From: Acetobacter sp. 46_36
Lineage (GTDB): Bacteria > Pseudomonadota > Alphaproteobacteria > RF32 > CAG-239
Assembly: GCA_001917135.1 (NCBI GenBank)
Contig: MNTT01000008.1
Span: 1-64,000, forward strand
Length of the DNA: 64,000 bases
Reading direction: 5' to 3'
Position numbers and translations under genes: made by a program. This document shows, one piece after another, positions 1 to 9,134 of this stretch. A model generated the notes under the pieces. It ran no database searches and had not been told where the DNA came from. It saw only the letters and a list, made by a program, of their open reading frames with translations. Each line of letters begins with the position of its first letter. Positions within the stretch are counted from its first letter, which is position 1.

Positions 1-250
1 GTAGACCTCATACGCACGAACCACGCGCCTGCCCGCCCTACACCCAAAACACCGCGCCCCTCCCTCTGCGCAAAACCCTACCCCCTGCGCGCGAGCCTTC
101 AGGCGCAACTCTGCCCCTTCTATAACCCGGTGCCAGTCGCTCCCACCACACCCCTCTCTCTCATTCCTCCTCCCTGTCCGCGTCCAAACCCACGCCAATG
201 CGCCAATATCGCAGCCCAACACAAAAATACGTCCCATAACCATAACATAA
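1..250. other. C-rich spacer, no gene recognised
   Basis: This stretch is strongly C-rich on the given strand, with many short CCC/GCGC runs. I see no plausible coding frame with a ribosome binding site. It lies downstream of pepF. It may be a degenerate tandem-repeat spacer like others in the window, but no clear period is visible. Confidence 0.5.
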
Positions 251-280
251 AAAATCCAGCGCCCACGGACACTGGATTTT
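251..280 (-). terminator. Rho-independent terminator of pepF
   Basis: A 9-bp perfect stem (AAAATCCAG / CTGGATTTT) with a 12-base loop lies 27 bases past the pepF stop. On the minus strand the right arm ends in a run of T. Confidence 0.7.
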
Positions 281-306
281 CCTTTTCTTCACAAAACAGC
301 TGCTAT

Positions 307-2097
307 TTACTTCTCCGGCATTTTGTCCGTCAGCTCTTCCAGCTGATCCAGATAATAGCCTATCAGATTTAATCCGCCCTGCCAGAACTCCCTGCTCTCC
401 GGATTCAGCCCGAACGGTGCGAAAATCTCCTTATAATCACCGATAGCCGTTTTGGACAACAGTTCCAGATACTTGTCCTCAAAATTTTCAACCTTGTTCT
501 GCAGCTTCAGCCAGTACAGCGAATTGACCACGCAATCGGCAAAAGAATAAGCATATACATAAAACGGCAAAAAGAAGAAATGCCCGACCTGCTCCCAAAT
601 ATAGGCGGAGTTTTCATCTACCTCTACCCACGGCCCCAAGCTTGCTTTCATCTCTTCCAGCCAGATTTCGTTCAGCCGCTCGACGGGCAGCTCGCCGTTT
701 TTACGCTCGTTATGCGCCCTTGTTTCAAAAAAATGAAACGCAATCTGGCGTATTGCCGTATTAATCATATCATTGACCTTCATCGCCAGCAACGCAATTT
801 TCTCATTGTCGGTCTTCGCATTGTTGAGCATCGACTGGAACACCAGCATTTCGCCGAACACCGACGCCACCTCTTCGGTCGTCATTCGCGTCGTCTCGTT
901 CAGGACACCGTTTTGCCGCCGCAGCTGGTGGTGGCACCCGTGACCAAGCTCATGTGCCAGAGTCAATACGTCATTGCGCTTGCCGGTAAAATTCAGCAGC
1001 AAAAACGGATGCTCCTCGGTCAGCGGTCCCGAACAAAAAGCTCCGCTGCGCTTGCCGTCTTTCGGCGCCACATCAATCCACGGTTTATCAAAAAACTCAC
1101 GCGCAATCGTATGCAGTTTCGGCGAAAAGGCACGGTACGCATCCAAAACCGTCTTAACGGCTTCTTCCCACGTATATTCCTTGTCATCTTCAAGCGGCAA
1201 CGGCGCATTTCTGTCCCAATATTTGATTTTCTCTACACCGAGCAGTTTCGCCTTTATCTTGTAAAAGCGCCAGGCGATGTTTTCATAATTGTCCCGCACC
1301 GTCTGCGCCAGATTTTCCACCGTTTCGTCGCTGACTTCTTCCGACAAATTGCGTGACGACATCGGCAGCTTGAACCCGCGCTTTTCATCTTCAACCGCCT
1401 TGTCTTTCATAATCATATTATAGATATAGCCCGCCTCAAAGCTGTTTTCTCTGGAAACATTGTTAATCTCCTTACCGGCCTTTTCGCGCAACTCTGCATC
1501 CGGACTGAGACACAGGCGGCTGATTTGCGCATCGTTATAACTTTTGCCGTCCACCGAATACGACAGCCGTGCCATAAATTCCTCATACAGGCGAACCCAT
1601 GCCGAACCGGACGTTACATCTTTTTCCAGCAGCGTTTTTTCAACTTCCTCCGACAGCTCGTAGGGCTTGAACTTCCGCACCCGTTTTAAATACGGCAGAT
1701 AAAAGCGTACCTGTTCATCAGCCAAAAGCTTTTCTTCCGCCGCCTTGTCCAGCTTGTTATATTCAAGAGCAAAAAACAATAAATCCTTTCCCGCGTCGTT
1801 CAACCCTTCAACCACGCGCTGGTAGAGAGCCGACGCCTTCGCATCAGTCAAATGCGTCGAAGAGTTAAGGCTCGCATACCCGCCGAGTTTGGATGCAATA
1901 CGGCTCATTTCTTCCAGCTCTTTCAAGGCCGCAACAAACGCCGCGCCGTCAAGCCCCGCTACTTTGCCGCGGTACTTCGCCGCAAAAGCTGCCGCTTTGT
2001 CGGCATACGCGTTGAGGTCTTCGCCGATTTTCGGGTCATCAACCCCGTTATAATATTCAGATAAATCCCATTCCGGCATTTTCTCTTTATTTTCCAT
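307..2097 (-). CDS. pepF: Oligoendopeptidase F, M3 family zinc peptidase
   Basis: This cytosolic zinc metallopeptidase cleaves short peptides and so takes part in peptide turnover. The protein is about 596 residues, the usual PepF length. The M3 signature HELGH is seen near residue 380, followed about 25 residues later by the Glu-rich helix (TTEEVASVFGEM) that carries the third zinc ligand. The open frame extends 20 codons further upstream. I chose the ATG at 2097 because AAGGAG lies 9 bases before it, while the upstream extension is Cys-rich and runs into the repeat spacer. It appears monocistronic, with its own terminator. Confidence 0.9.
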   Translation of the reverse strand: MENKEKMPEWDLSEYYNGVDDPKIGEDLNAYADKAAAFAAKYRGKVAGLDGAAFVAALKELEEMSRIASKLGGYASLNSSTHLTDAKASALYQRVVEGLNDAGKDLLFFALEYNKLDKAAEEKLLADEQVRFYLPYLKRVRKFKPYELSEEVEKTLLEKDVTSGSAWVRLYEEFMARLSYSVDGKSYNDAQISRLCLSPDAELREKAGKEINNVSRENSFEAGYIYNMIMKDKAVEDEKRGFKLPMSSRNLSEEVSDETVENLAQTVRDNYENIAWRFYKIKAKLLGVEKIKYWDRNAPLPLEDDKEYTWEEAVKTVLDAYRAFSPKLHTIAREFFDKPWIDVAPKDGKRSGAFCSGPLTEEHPFLLLNFTGKRNDVLTLAHELGHGCHHQLRRQNGVLNETTRMTTEEVASVFGEMLVFQSMLNNAKTDNEKIALLAMKVNDMINTAIRQIAFHFFETRAHNERKNGELPVERLNEIWLEEMKASLGPWVEVDENSAYIWEQVGHFFFLPFYVYAYSFADCVVNSLYWLKLQNKVENFEDKYLELLSKTAIGDYKEIFAPFGLNPESREFWQGGLNLIGYYLDQLEELTDKMPEK

Positions 2098-2167
2098 ATT
2101 CTTACACTCCTTACAACTATATGTCCGGCCGCAGCTGCAGCCCGTTTTCCGGTTCATTTGCCTTCCT

Positions 2168-2235
2168 GCCGGCCTTTATATCTCTCTGCCGGCATCATCT
2201 CCTCCCGCCGGCACTTATGCCTTTCTGCCGGCTCA
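2168..2235. repeat. 20-bp degenerate tandem repeat at a gene end
   Basis: GCCGGC cores occur at 2168, 2188, 2207 and 2227, spacing 20, 19 and 20. On the minus strand the first unit begins exactly at the TGA stop of the upstream 139-residue gene, and the units continue towards pepF. Confidence 0.7.
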
Positions 2236-2652
2236 CTTCTTCTCCTGCCACAAATCTTCGCTGGTTTCCCTGCCGTCCAGCCGGTTCGCCTTTAACAAAT
2301 CTTCCGAAAACGGTTCGCTTAATTCCGGCGGAATCTTAAAATTCTCCGATTCGAAAAAATAATTGCTCCATGGCGCCGGCTGTTTGCCGTCCAGCCAAAG
2401 CCCGACGCCGTCCGCAACAATGCCCGCATAACAGACATAACTTTCGCCGACGGCACCCAGCACGCCCCAAATCCGGCGCCCGGCTCCCTGCAGGCTGAGT
2501 TCCTGCGCCAGCCGGTAAGTGCAGGGTGTAAAACCGCGCATTTTTGCATCGTCATGCGGCGCAGCGGCAACAATCGCCGCAAATATCAAAAACAACAGCG
2601 CCGCCGTCAGCAGTAGAATGCCGAACCAGTATTCCTTTAACGCTTTGCCCAA
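2233..2652 (-). CDS. Hypothetical single-pass membrane protein
   Basis: I do not recognise this 139-residue protein. It has a short basic N-terminus, one hydrophobic segment at about residues 9-31 (Leu/Ile/Ala-rich), and then a soluble, probably periplasmic, domain with two Cys near residue 43 and residue 74. The start is a TTG with a good AAGGAAAGGG ribosome binding site upstream; the next ATG (residue 38) would lose the membrane segment. It overlaps the end of the GlmU-like gene by 16 bases, so the two are probably translated together. The function is unknown, and the coupling suggests an envelope role. Confidence 0.6.
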   Translation of the reverse strand: MGKALKEYWFGILLLTAALLFLIFAAIVAAAPHDDAKMRGFTPCTYRLAQELSLQGAGRRIWGVLGAVGESYVCYAGIVADGVGLWLDGKQPAPWSNYFFESENFKIPPELSEPFSEDLLKANRLDGRETSEDLWQEKK

Positions 2653-3419
2653 TTTTCCCTTTCCTTATAAAATTCCTCCAGCAAGACCAGCTCCTCGCGC
2701 GTATTGGCGCTGGCGACCTCTTTCGGATTGCCCTCAATCGCGGTGCATTTAAGTCCCATTCCGCGCGCAATTTTGACCGCATCGGTAAGATAATATTCCT
2801 TTGCCGCATTTTCATTGTCAATTTGTGCCAAAATTTTAAATAAATAATGCCCGTCAAATCCCATGCACCCGGAATTGCAGAAATCAATGCTCCGTTCTTC
2901 TTCCGTTGCATCTTTATATTCGACAATCCCTGTCAGCTCCGTTCCGCTCATCTTCAGGCGTCCGTACCGAGCCGGATCTCCGGGTCTGAACCCGAGCACA
3001 ACAACGGCGTAGCCTTTGCGGATTCTGTCTGCAATTTTCAAAAAGGTTTCTTCCGTAATCAGCGGCGTATCGCCGAAAATCACCAGCACCGGCCCGTCAA
3101 AACCGCCTTTCAGCGCTTCTTCGGCGCACCTGACCGCATGTCCCGTGCCAAGCTGTTCCGCCTGCACTGCAGTCCTGTACGGCGCAGTTTCGTTTTTCAC
3201 CATATCTCCGTCGGGAGAAACAACCGTTACGACATCCTTTACGCCGATTTTCTCCAGCGTATCAATAATATGGCGTATCATCGGCTTGCCGCACACCGGC
3301 ATCATCACTTTCGGCAGGTCGGATTTCATCCGCGTCCCTTTTCCCGCACCGAGAATAATCGCCGCAATCCCGCCGCCGTTCGTCTCTCCGGCGGTACCTG
3401 CCGCATTTTCGTCCTTCAT
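2637..3419 (-). CDS. GlmU-like N-acetylglucosamine-1-phosphate uridylyltransferase domain
   Basis: This NTP-transferase enzyme has the sugar-nucleotide signature LGAGKGTRM near residue 22, followed by the LPK lysine. QAEQLGTGHA and FGDTPL match the uridine- and metal-binding motifs of the GlmU N-terminal half. The predicted activity is GlcNAc-1-P + UTP to UDP-GlcNAc. It has only 260 residues against about 450 for GlmU: the left-handed beta-helix acetyltransferase half is absent, and the end resembles the natural interdomain linker (SANTREEL), so this is a stand-alone domain and not a frameshift. The ATG has AAGGGG upstream. A different sugar-1-phosphate substrate is possible. Confidence 0.75.
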   Translation of the reverse strand: MKDENAAGTAGETNGGGIAAIILGAGKGTRMKSDLPKVMMPVCGKPMIRHIIDTLEKIGVKDVVTVVSPDGDMVKNETAPYRTAVQAEQLGTGHAVRCAEEALKGGFDGPVLVIFGDTPLITEETFLKIADRIRKGYAVVVLGFRPGDPARYGRLKMSGTELTGIVEYKDATEEERSIDFCNSGCMGFDGHYLFKILAQIDNENAAKEYYLTDAVKIARGMGLKCTAIEGNPKEVASANTREELVLLEEFYKERENWAKR

Positions 3420-3524
3420 AGTTATCCCCTTTTAAAAAAATTAACTTCTTGTCTTTATACTTAAATATATTTATGCTGGTTGATACCATAAAACGCAATG
3501 TTCCGCAACCTTGAAGGAAAAGAT

Positions 3525-5897
3525 ATGAAGAGTTTTTTTATCCGTTTGCTGGCAGCGTGGCTGTTTGCTGCGCCGTATACCGTTTCCGCCGGAGTCCGCA
3601 GCGCGTCCGCGCCGCTTGATATTCTGCCGGTCAATCCGGAAAAGCGCCTGAACGAAATGAAAAAGCTCTATGAGGAAATGCCGGATTTAAACAACAAAAA
3701 CGACGTCCGCGCCTACCTGTCCAAACGCCTGCGCCTGACAACGCCTGCCGACATTGACCCCAACGAAGCCGCCATTCCCTCCGCTACCAGCATCGTTAAT
3801 CCCGACGAAATAAAACAAAAGGAAGAAGCAACTCTTTCTGCTTACGAAAAAATATATCGCGAAAGCATGCGCAATGCGGGAAGCGTCGGCGACACGATAA
3901 ACGAAAATGTCGAGCTGCAGGGCACGTTTTATCGCCTGAAAGAAACCGAAAACGACGAAGCCCGGCCGTTTGTGCCCGACTTCCCGTATGTTACGGTAAA
4001 GCTTTCCGACAGCCGGGAAATCCTTGCCCCGGCCGATGAGCATTTTCCCTATGTCCTGACCACCATAAAGATTGAGCCGACCGGTTTGCTCCGCGTAACC
4101 GAAGAATTTATTTTCATATCCAACAACGAAAGTTTTCCCAACGGCTTTTTCCGCATTCTGCCCAAATACAACTATTCGCGTAACGGCGACCGGCGCCGGA
4201 CCGATATCACGCTTGAATCCGTAACCGTCAACGGTGAGGAAAAGCCTTACCACATGACCGAAATCGGCAATTACCTGCACATTGAACCCGACGAGCCTTT
4301 GAACCTGCCGACCGGAATTTATACATATCGTTTCAAATACCTGATAGACCGCGCGGTATGGTTCTATGACAATTTTGATGAACTGTACTGGGACATTACC
4401 GCCAAAACGCTGAAAAACGTTGTCGGCTCGGCCAACGCCGTCGTTTTCCTGCCGTCCAACAAAAGCTTTGTCGCCCAAAACGCCGTTGCCAGCACCCGCG
4501 GCGGTTTGGACAACCGGCGCGTTACCATCAACACGCTGGCGTCAAACTCGCTCGGCTTTGCCGATACGGAAGCGCTCGGCGTCGGCGAGGATATCCACCT
4601 CTTCCTGACCATGGAAAAAGGAACTTTGCTCCCGCCGGACTTCTCCAAAAAATACCAGTGGTTTATTCACGACTACGGCGCCAGCCTGTTTGCCCTTTTC
4701 GCCCTGCTGGCAATCCTGCTCTCCTATCGGATATCGTTTGAGCAGATTCGCCGCAACAAAGACAAAACCAACGCCTACCTCAAAAAAACGCCGGCAATCT
4801 TCCGTCTGTTAAACGCCAACGTTTTCGACCGCCGTTCTTTCGGCGCGGAAATCCTGAACCTCTGCGCCAAAAACGTTCTGGAACTGCGCGCCAGAGAAAA
4901 CGGAGCCGTCTTAATCAAAAAGACCGATAATCTTAAAAAGCTTTCCCCTGCCGAACAAAAGCTTGTCGCCTGCCTCTTCCCGGGACAGGAAACCTCACTC
5001 CCGGCAACTCCCGAATCCCGGCTGAAGCTCGAACGGGCATACAGGGCTCTGCGCTACGCCGCATACAGGCAGTTCCACCTCTTTAAGCTGAAGCTGAATG
5101 CGCTGTATCTTATATTCAGCCTCGCTATGCTGGTCTGCGGCATTGTCGGTTCGGCTTTGCTCGCCGTTTCCCCCTGGAATACGTTTTGGATTATTATTGC
5201 TTTTACGGCGCTGCTCTTCCCGTACATAATGCTCTTTATGCTGCGCTTCAAAAGCAATGCCGTTACCCTTGCCGTCAAGGCCTTTGCCGCGCTGTGCGTA
5301 CTGTGGACGGCCGGTTGGCTCGCAATATATACATCAAATTTCTATGCCGTTTTGATGATTTTGAGCGTATACCTGATTATCAGCTACTACCGCCTGTTTT
5401 CACGCCGCAGCGGCTTGTTGCGCAATAAGATTAAGGAAACCGAAGACTACAAGTCTTATCTGCAAAAGAATCCCGAACTGGCGCAATCCGGACGTGATTT
5501 CGCCGCCAAAATCCCCTATATCTTCGCTTTCGGCTTGGAAAACAGCTATAAAGGGGAAGAAAGTTTCGCGCAGATAAAGCCTTTCCTGTCGCTTCTGCCT
5601 GAAAACACCGCAGAAACGCCGCAGCATACGTCGCCCGGCTCAAGGCAGGCATCTGCCCGTTCGCAACAGGCAACCAGCCGCTCCCGGATGCAGAGTTCGG
5701 CAGATATTCTGAAACAGTCCGCTGCACCTGATTCCGGTGTTGCTCCGGCTCAAGCTCCGGCACCCGGCACCCCAATCTCAAGCGCCGCCTCCTCTGATAC
5801 CTCAACTCCGGCACTCGGCGCTGCCCGCTCCGAAACGGCTGCTCCGGCGTCCGGTTCTGAGACAACACCAATGCCCACCCACCAAGAAAAGGAGTAA
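3525..5897 (+). CDS. DUF2207 domain membrane protein
   Basis: This 790-residue protein has a signal peptide (residues 1-22). A charged linker follows, then a DUF2207-type extracytoplasmic beta domain at about 150-370 with the family-like stretches DNFDELYWDI and PTGIYTYRFKY. A membrane helix lies near 390, and two or more helices near 535-620. DUF2207 proteins are widespread and of unknown function. The ATG at 3525 was chosen over one nine codons upstream because AAGGA lies just before it and a signal peptide follows. The last 80 residues are low complexity (Ala, Pro, Ser, Thr) and look recently expanded. rfbA begins five bases later, so the gene may be read through into the rhamnose operon. 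Confidence 0.75.
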   Translation: MKSFFIRLLAAWLFAAPYTVSAGVRSASAPLDILPVNPEKRLNEMKKLYEEMPDLNNKNDVRAYLSKRLRLTTPADIDPNEAAIPSATSIVNPDEIKQKEEATLSAYEKIYRESMRNAGSVGDTINENVELQGTFYRLKETENDEARPFVPDFPYVTVKLSDSREILAPADEHFPYVLTTIKIEPTGLLRVTEEFIFISNNESFPNGFFRILPKYNYSRNGDRRRTDITLESVTVNGEEKPYHMTEIGNYLHIEPDEPLNLPTGIYTYRFKYLIDRAVWFYDNFDELYWDITAKTLKNVVGSANAVVFLPSNKSFVAQNAVASTRGGLDNRRVTINTLASNSLGFADTEALGVGEDIHLFLTMEKGTLLPPDFSKKYQWFIHDYGASLFALFALLAILLSYRISFEQIRRNKDKTNAYLKKTPAIFRLLNANVFDRRSFGAEILNLCAKNVLELRARENGAVLIKKTDNLKKLSPAEQKLVACLFPGQETSLPATPESRLKLERAYRALRYAAYRQFHLFKLKLNALYLIFSLAMLVCGIVGSALLAVSPWNTFWIIIAFTALLFPYIMLFMLRFKSNAVTLAVKAFAALCVLWTAGWLAIYTSNFYAVLMILSVYLIISYYRLFSRRSGLLRNKIKETEDYKSYLQKNPELAQSGRDFAAKIPYIFAFGLENSYKGEESFAQIKPFLSLLPENTAETPQHTSPGSRQASARSQQATSRSRMQSSADILKQSAAPDSGVAPAQAPAPGTPISSAASSDTSTPALGAARSETAAPASGSETTPMPTHQEKE

Positions 5898-5901
5898 TTC
5901 C

Positions 5902-6789
5902 ATGAAAGGCATCATCCTCGCCGGAGGCTCCGGCACCCGGCTCTATCCGTTGACCCAGTGCGTTTCCAAACAGCTGCTGCCGGTCTATGACAAGCCGATG
6001 ATTTACTACCCGCTGTCCGTGTTGATGTTGTTCGGCATTACCGACATTCTCATCATCTCCACACCGCACGACACTCCGAATATCGAACGTCTGTTCGGCG
6101 ACGGTTCGGAACTTGGCTTAAATCTGCAATACAAAGTGCAGGACGCCCCCAACGGTATTGCCGAAGCCTTTATTCTCGGCCGCGACTTCATCAACAACGA
6201 CAAAGTCTGCCTGATACTGGGCGACAACATTTTTTACATCCAGTCGCAGATGAACTGCTACCGCACCCTGATACAGGAAGAAGACAACGCCGCCACCGTT
6301 TTCGGCTATCACGTTTCCGACCCCGAACGTTTCGGCGTCATTGAATTTGACAGCTTAAAGCGTGTCGTGTCCATTGAAGAAAAGCCGAAAAAGCCAAAGT
6401 CCAACTATGCCGTAACCGGACTGTACTTCTATCCCTCAGACGTCGCGGAAAAAGCTGCCTCGCTCAAGCCATCCAAACGCGGCGAGCTGGAAATCACTGA
6501 TTTAAATCGGCTCTACCTCAACGAAGGGCGCCTGAACGTCATCCCCCTGAAGCGCGGCAACGCCTGGCTCGATGCCGGCACGCCCGACAGCCTGATGGAG
6601 TCGTCGCAGTTCGTGCAGATTATTGAACAGCGCCAAGGGCTGAAACTCGCCTGCATTGAAGAAATCGCTTTCCGTCAGGGCTTTATCGACGCCGCACAAA
6701 TGCAAAGGCTGATAAGCAGGCTCAAAGACGGCGTGCCTTATAAGGAATATCTGAAAAAAGTATATGAGGAAAATCATGATCTTTACTAA
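5902..6789 (+). CDS. rfbA: Glucose-1-phosphate thymidylyltransferase
   Basis: Catalyses dTTP + glucose-1-phosphate to dTDP-glucose, the first step of dTDP-L-rhamnose synthesis. The 295-residue protein begins with the nucleotidyltransferase signature LAGGSGTRLYPLT and has KPMIYYPL, GDNIFY and the ITDLN sugar-binding motif, all typical of RmlA. AAGGAG precedes the ATG. It is the first gene of a tightly packed rfbA-rfbC-rfbD-rfbB operon; its stop overlaps rfbC by 14 bases. Confidence 0.95.
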   Translation: MKGIILAGGSGTRLYPLTQCVSKQLLPVYDKPMIYYPLSVLMLFGITDILIISTPHDTPNIERLFGDGSELGLNLQYKVQDAPNGIAEAFILGRDFINNDKVCLILGDNIFYIQSQMNCYRTLIQEEDNAATVFGYHVSDPERFGVIEFDSLKRVVSIEEKPKKPKSNYAVTGLYFYPSDVAEKAASLKPSKRGELEITDLNRLYLNEGRLNVIPLKRGNAWLDAGTPDSLMESSQFVQIIEQRQGLKLACIEEIAFRQGFIDAAQMQRLISRLKDGVPYKEYLKKVYEENHDLY

Positions 6790-7324
6790 AACCAAACTTG
6801 AGGGCGTGTACGTCCTCACCCCGCGCGTGTTTACCGACACCCGCGGCTACTTTTTTGAAAGCTACAGCAAAAGAGAGTTTGAACAAAACGGCCTGCATTA
6901 TGACTTCGTACAGGATAACCAGTCGTTTTCAAGCTATGGCACCATCCGCGGCCTGCATTTCCAGAAAGGCGAACACGCACAGGCCAAACTCGTGCGCGTC
7001 ATCTCCGGCGAAGTATTGGACGTCGCCGTGGACATCCGCCGCAATTCGCCGACTTACGGACAACACGTCGCCGTCCGCCTCTCAGGTGAAAATCAGCAGC
7101 AGCTGCTCATTCCCCGCGGTTTTGCCCACGGCTTTTCGGTCTTGTCCGAAACCGCCGTCTTCGCCTATAAATGCGACAACTTCTATTGCAAAGAAGCCGA
7201 GGGCGGCCTCTGCGTCAACGACCCTGCTCTGAACATTGACTGGCAGATAGACATGAGCCGCGCCAACGTTTTGGAACGCGATTTGAATCACCCGCTGTTA
7301 AAGGATTTGGAACCATGTTTTTAG
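6776..7324 (+). CDS. rfbC: dTDP-4-dehydrorhamnose 3,5-epimerase
   Basis: Epimerises the keto-sugar made by RfbB at C3 and C5. The protein has 182 residues. The RmlC cupin motifs are clear: YFFESYS, the catalytic His in IRGLHFQ, the GEVLDVAVD strand and the IPRGFAHGF loop. The ATG at 6776 has GAGGA before it; codons further upstream are only the tail of rfbA read in another frame. It overlaps both neighbours, which points to translational coupling. Confidence 0.95.
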   Translation: MIFTKTKLEGVYVLTPRVFTDTRGYFFESYSKREFEQNGLHYDFVQDNQSFSSYGTIRGLHFQKGEHAQAKLVRVISGEVLDVAVDIRRNSPTYGQHVAVRLSGENQQQLLIPRGFAHGFSVLSETAVFAYKCDNFYCKEAEGGLCVNDPALNIDWQIDMSRANVLERDLNHPLLKDLEPCF

Positions 7325-8139
7325 TAACCGGAGCCAACGGGCAGCTCGGCACCGCCCTGCAATGCCTGCTTAAAGATCAGGCGGTTTATATCGACCGCGA
7401 GGATTTGGATTTGGCCGACGAAGCCGCCGTCAAGGCATATTTTGCCACGCATAAATTTGACTTCGTCATCAACTGCGCCGCCTACACTGCTGTTGACAGA
7501 GCAGAAGGCGATGCGGAAAACGCGCATAAGGTCAACGCGCTTGCACCGCTTTACCTCGCCAAATATGGCAGAAACGTCGTCCATATTTCAACCGACTACG
7601 TTTTTGACGGCACCGGCTGCAAGCCGTATAACGAAGACGACGCAGCCAACCCGCAAAGCGTCTACGGCAAAACCAAACGCGAGGGCGAATTAAACGTCTT
7701 AAACAACGCCGATACCGCTGTCGTCATTCGAACTGCCTGGCTCTATTCGCCCCACGGCGGCAACTTTGTCAAGACCATGCGCAAGCTCGGTGCCGAACGG
7801 GAAAACCTGAACGTCGTCTTTGACCAGGTCGGCACCCCCACCAACGCCTATGACCTGGCGGAAGCGATTGTCGCCGCTCTGCCGCAGATACGCCCCGGCG
7901 AAAAGGAAATTTTCCATTTTACCGACGAGGGCGTCTGTTCGTGGTACGACTTCGCGCGCGAGATTATGGAGCAGTCCAAACTGTCCTGCCGCATCCGCCC
8001 GATAGAAAGCAAAGACTATCCGACACCGGCGCCCCGCCCGCATTACTCGGTTTTGAACAAGGCGAAAATCAAACAGCGCTTTAATATTGAAATTCCCCAT
8101 TGGAAAGAAGGATTGGTAAAATGTCTGAAACAATTTTAG
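7315..8139 (+). CDS. rfbD: dTDP-4-dehydrorhamnose reductase
   Basis: NAD(P)H-dependent reduction that completes dTDP-L-rhamnose. The 274-residue short-chain dehydrogenase has the Rossmann motif TGANGQLG at the N-terminus, the INCAAYTAVDRAE signature, the STDYVFDG catalytic strand, and the YGKTKREGE Tyr-Lys pair. It overlaps rfbC by 10 bases and rfbB by 19. Confidence 0.95.
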   Translation: MFLVTGANGQLGTALQCLLKDQAVYIDREDLDLADEAAVKAYFATHKFDFVINCAAYTAVDRAEGDAENAHKVNALAPLYLAKYGRNVVHISTDYVFDGTGCKPYNEDDAANPQSVYGKTKREGELNVLNNADTAVVIRTAWLYSPHGGNFVKTMRKLGAERENLNVVFDQVGTPTNAYDLAEAIVAALPQIRPGEKEIFHFTDEGVCSWYDFAREIMEQSKLSCRIRPIESKDYPTPAPRPHYSVLNKAKIKQRFNIEIPHWKEGLVKCLKQF

Positions 8140-9134
8140 TTACCGGCGGCGCCGGCTTTATCGGCTCAAACTTTATTCCGTATTTTATGGAAAAGCATCC
8201 CGATTACAAAATCGTCAACCTCGACAAGCTGACCTATGCCGGAAACCTTGCCAACCTGACGGAAGTGGAAAACAACCCGAATTACACGTTCGTTCAGGGC
8301 GACATCTGCGACGAAAACCTCGTCAGCCGTCTGTTTGACGAACACCGCTTTACCGGCGTCATCCATTTCGCTGCCGAAAGCCACGTCGACAACTCTATCA
8401 AAGGCCCGCGCGCATTCATCAACACCAACCTCGTCGGCACGTTCAACCTGCTGGAAGCTGCTCGTACGCACTGGTTTGACGCGCCGTTTTCTCCAAAACC
8501 CGGCTGCGAAGCCCGCCGCTTCCACCATATCTCCACCGACGAAGTGTATGGCACGCTTGGCGCCGAAGGCTTTTTTAAGGAAACCACGCCTTACGCCCCG
8601 AACAGCCCCTATTCGGCGAGCAAAGCCGGTTCGGACTTTCTCGTTCGCGCCTATCATCACACTTTCGGCATGAACGTTACCACTTCCAACTGTTCCAATA
8701 ACTACGGCCCCAAACAGCACAGCGAAAAGCTGATTCCGACCATTATCCGCAACTGCCTGAACCTCTCGCCGATTCCGATATACGGCAACGGACAGAATAT
8801 CCGCGACTGGCTGTACGTTACCGACCACGCCAAGGCGATTGACCTGATTTTCCACCACGGCAAAAGCGGCGAAACCTACAACGTCGGCGGGCACAACGAA
8901 CTGACGAATATGGAAATCACCCACGCGATATGTGCTATTCTGGACGACCTGCGCCCACGCAAGGACGGCAAAAAGTACGCCGAGCTGATAACCTTTGTCA
9001 AAGACCGCGCCGGACACGACCTGCGCTATGCGATTGACCCGGAAAAAATCACCCGCGAACTTGGTTACAGGCCGGACGAAACCTTTAAGACCGGCATTGT
9101 CAAAACCGTCAAATGGTATTTAGATAAAGCATAA
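8121..9134 (+). CDS. rfbB: dTDP-glucose 4,6-dehydratase
   Basis: Converts dTDP-glucose to dTDP-4-keto-6-deoxyglucose, the second pathway step although its gene comes last. The protein has about 337 residues. The NAD-binding GGAGFIGSNF, HFAAESHVD, STDEVYGTLG and the catalytic YSASKAGSD are present. The start at 8121 is inside rfbD with GAAGG upstream. The gene converges with the membrane-protein gene on the other strand and overlaps it by 26 bases, so there is no room for a terminator between them. Confidence 0.95.
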   Translation: MSETILVTGGAGFIGSNFIPYFMEKHPDYKIVNLDKLTYAGNLANLTEVENNPNYTFVQGDICDENLVSRLFDEHRFTGVIHFAAESHVDNSIKGPRAFINTNLVGTFNLLEAARTHWFDAPFSPKPGCEARRFHHISTDEVYGTLGAEGFFKETTPYAPNSPYSASKAGSDFLVRAYHHTFGMNVTTSNCSNNYGPKQHSEKLIPTIIRNCLNLSPIPIYGNGQNIRDWLYVTDHAKAIDLIFHHGKSGETYNVGGHNELTNMEITHAICAILDDLRPRKDGKKYAELITFVKDRAGHDLRYAIDPEKITRELGYRPDETFKTGIVKTVKWYLDKA

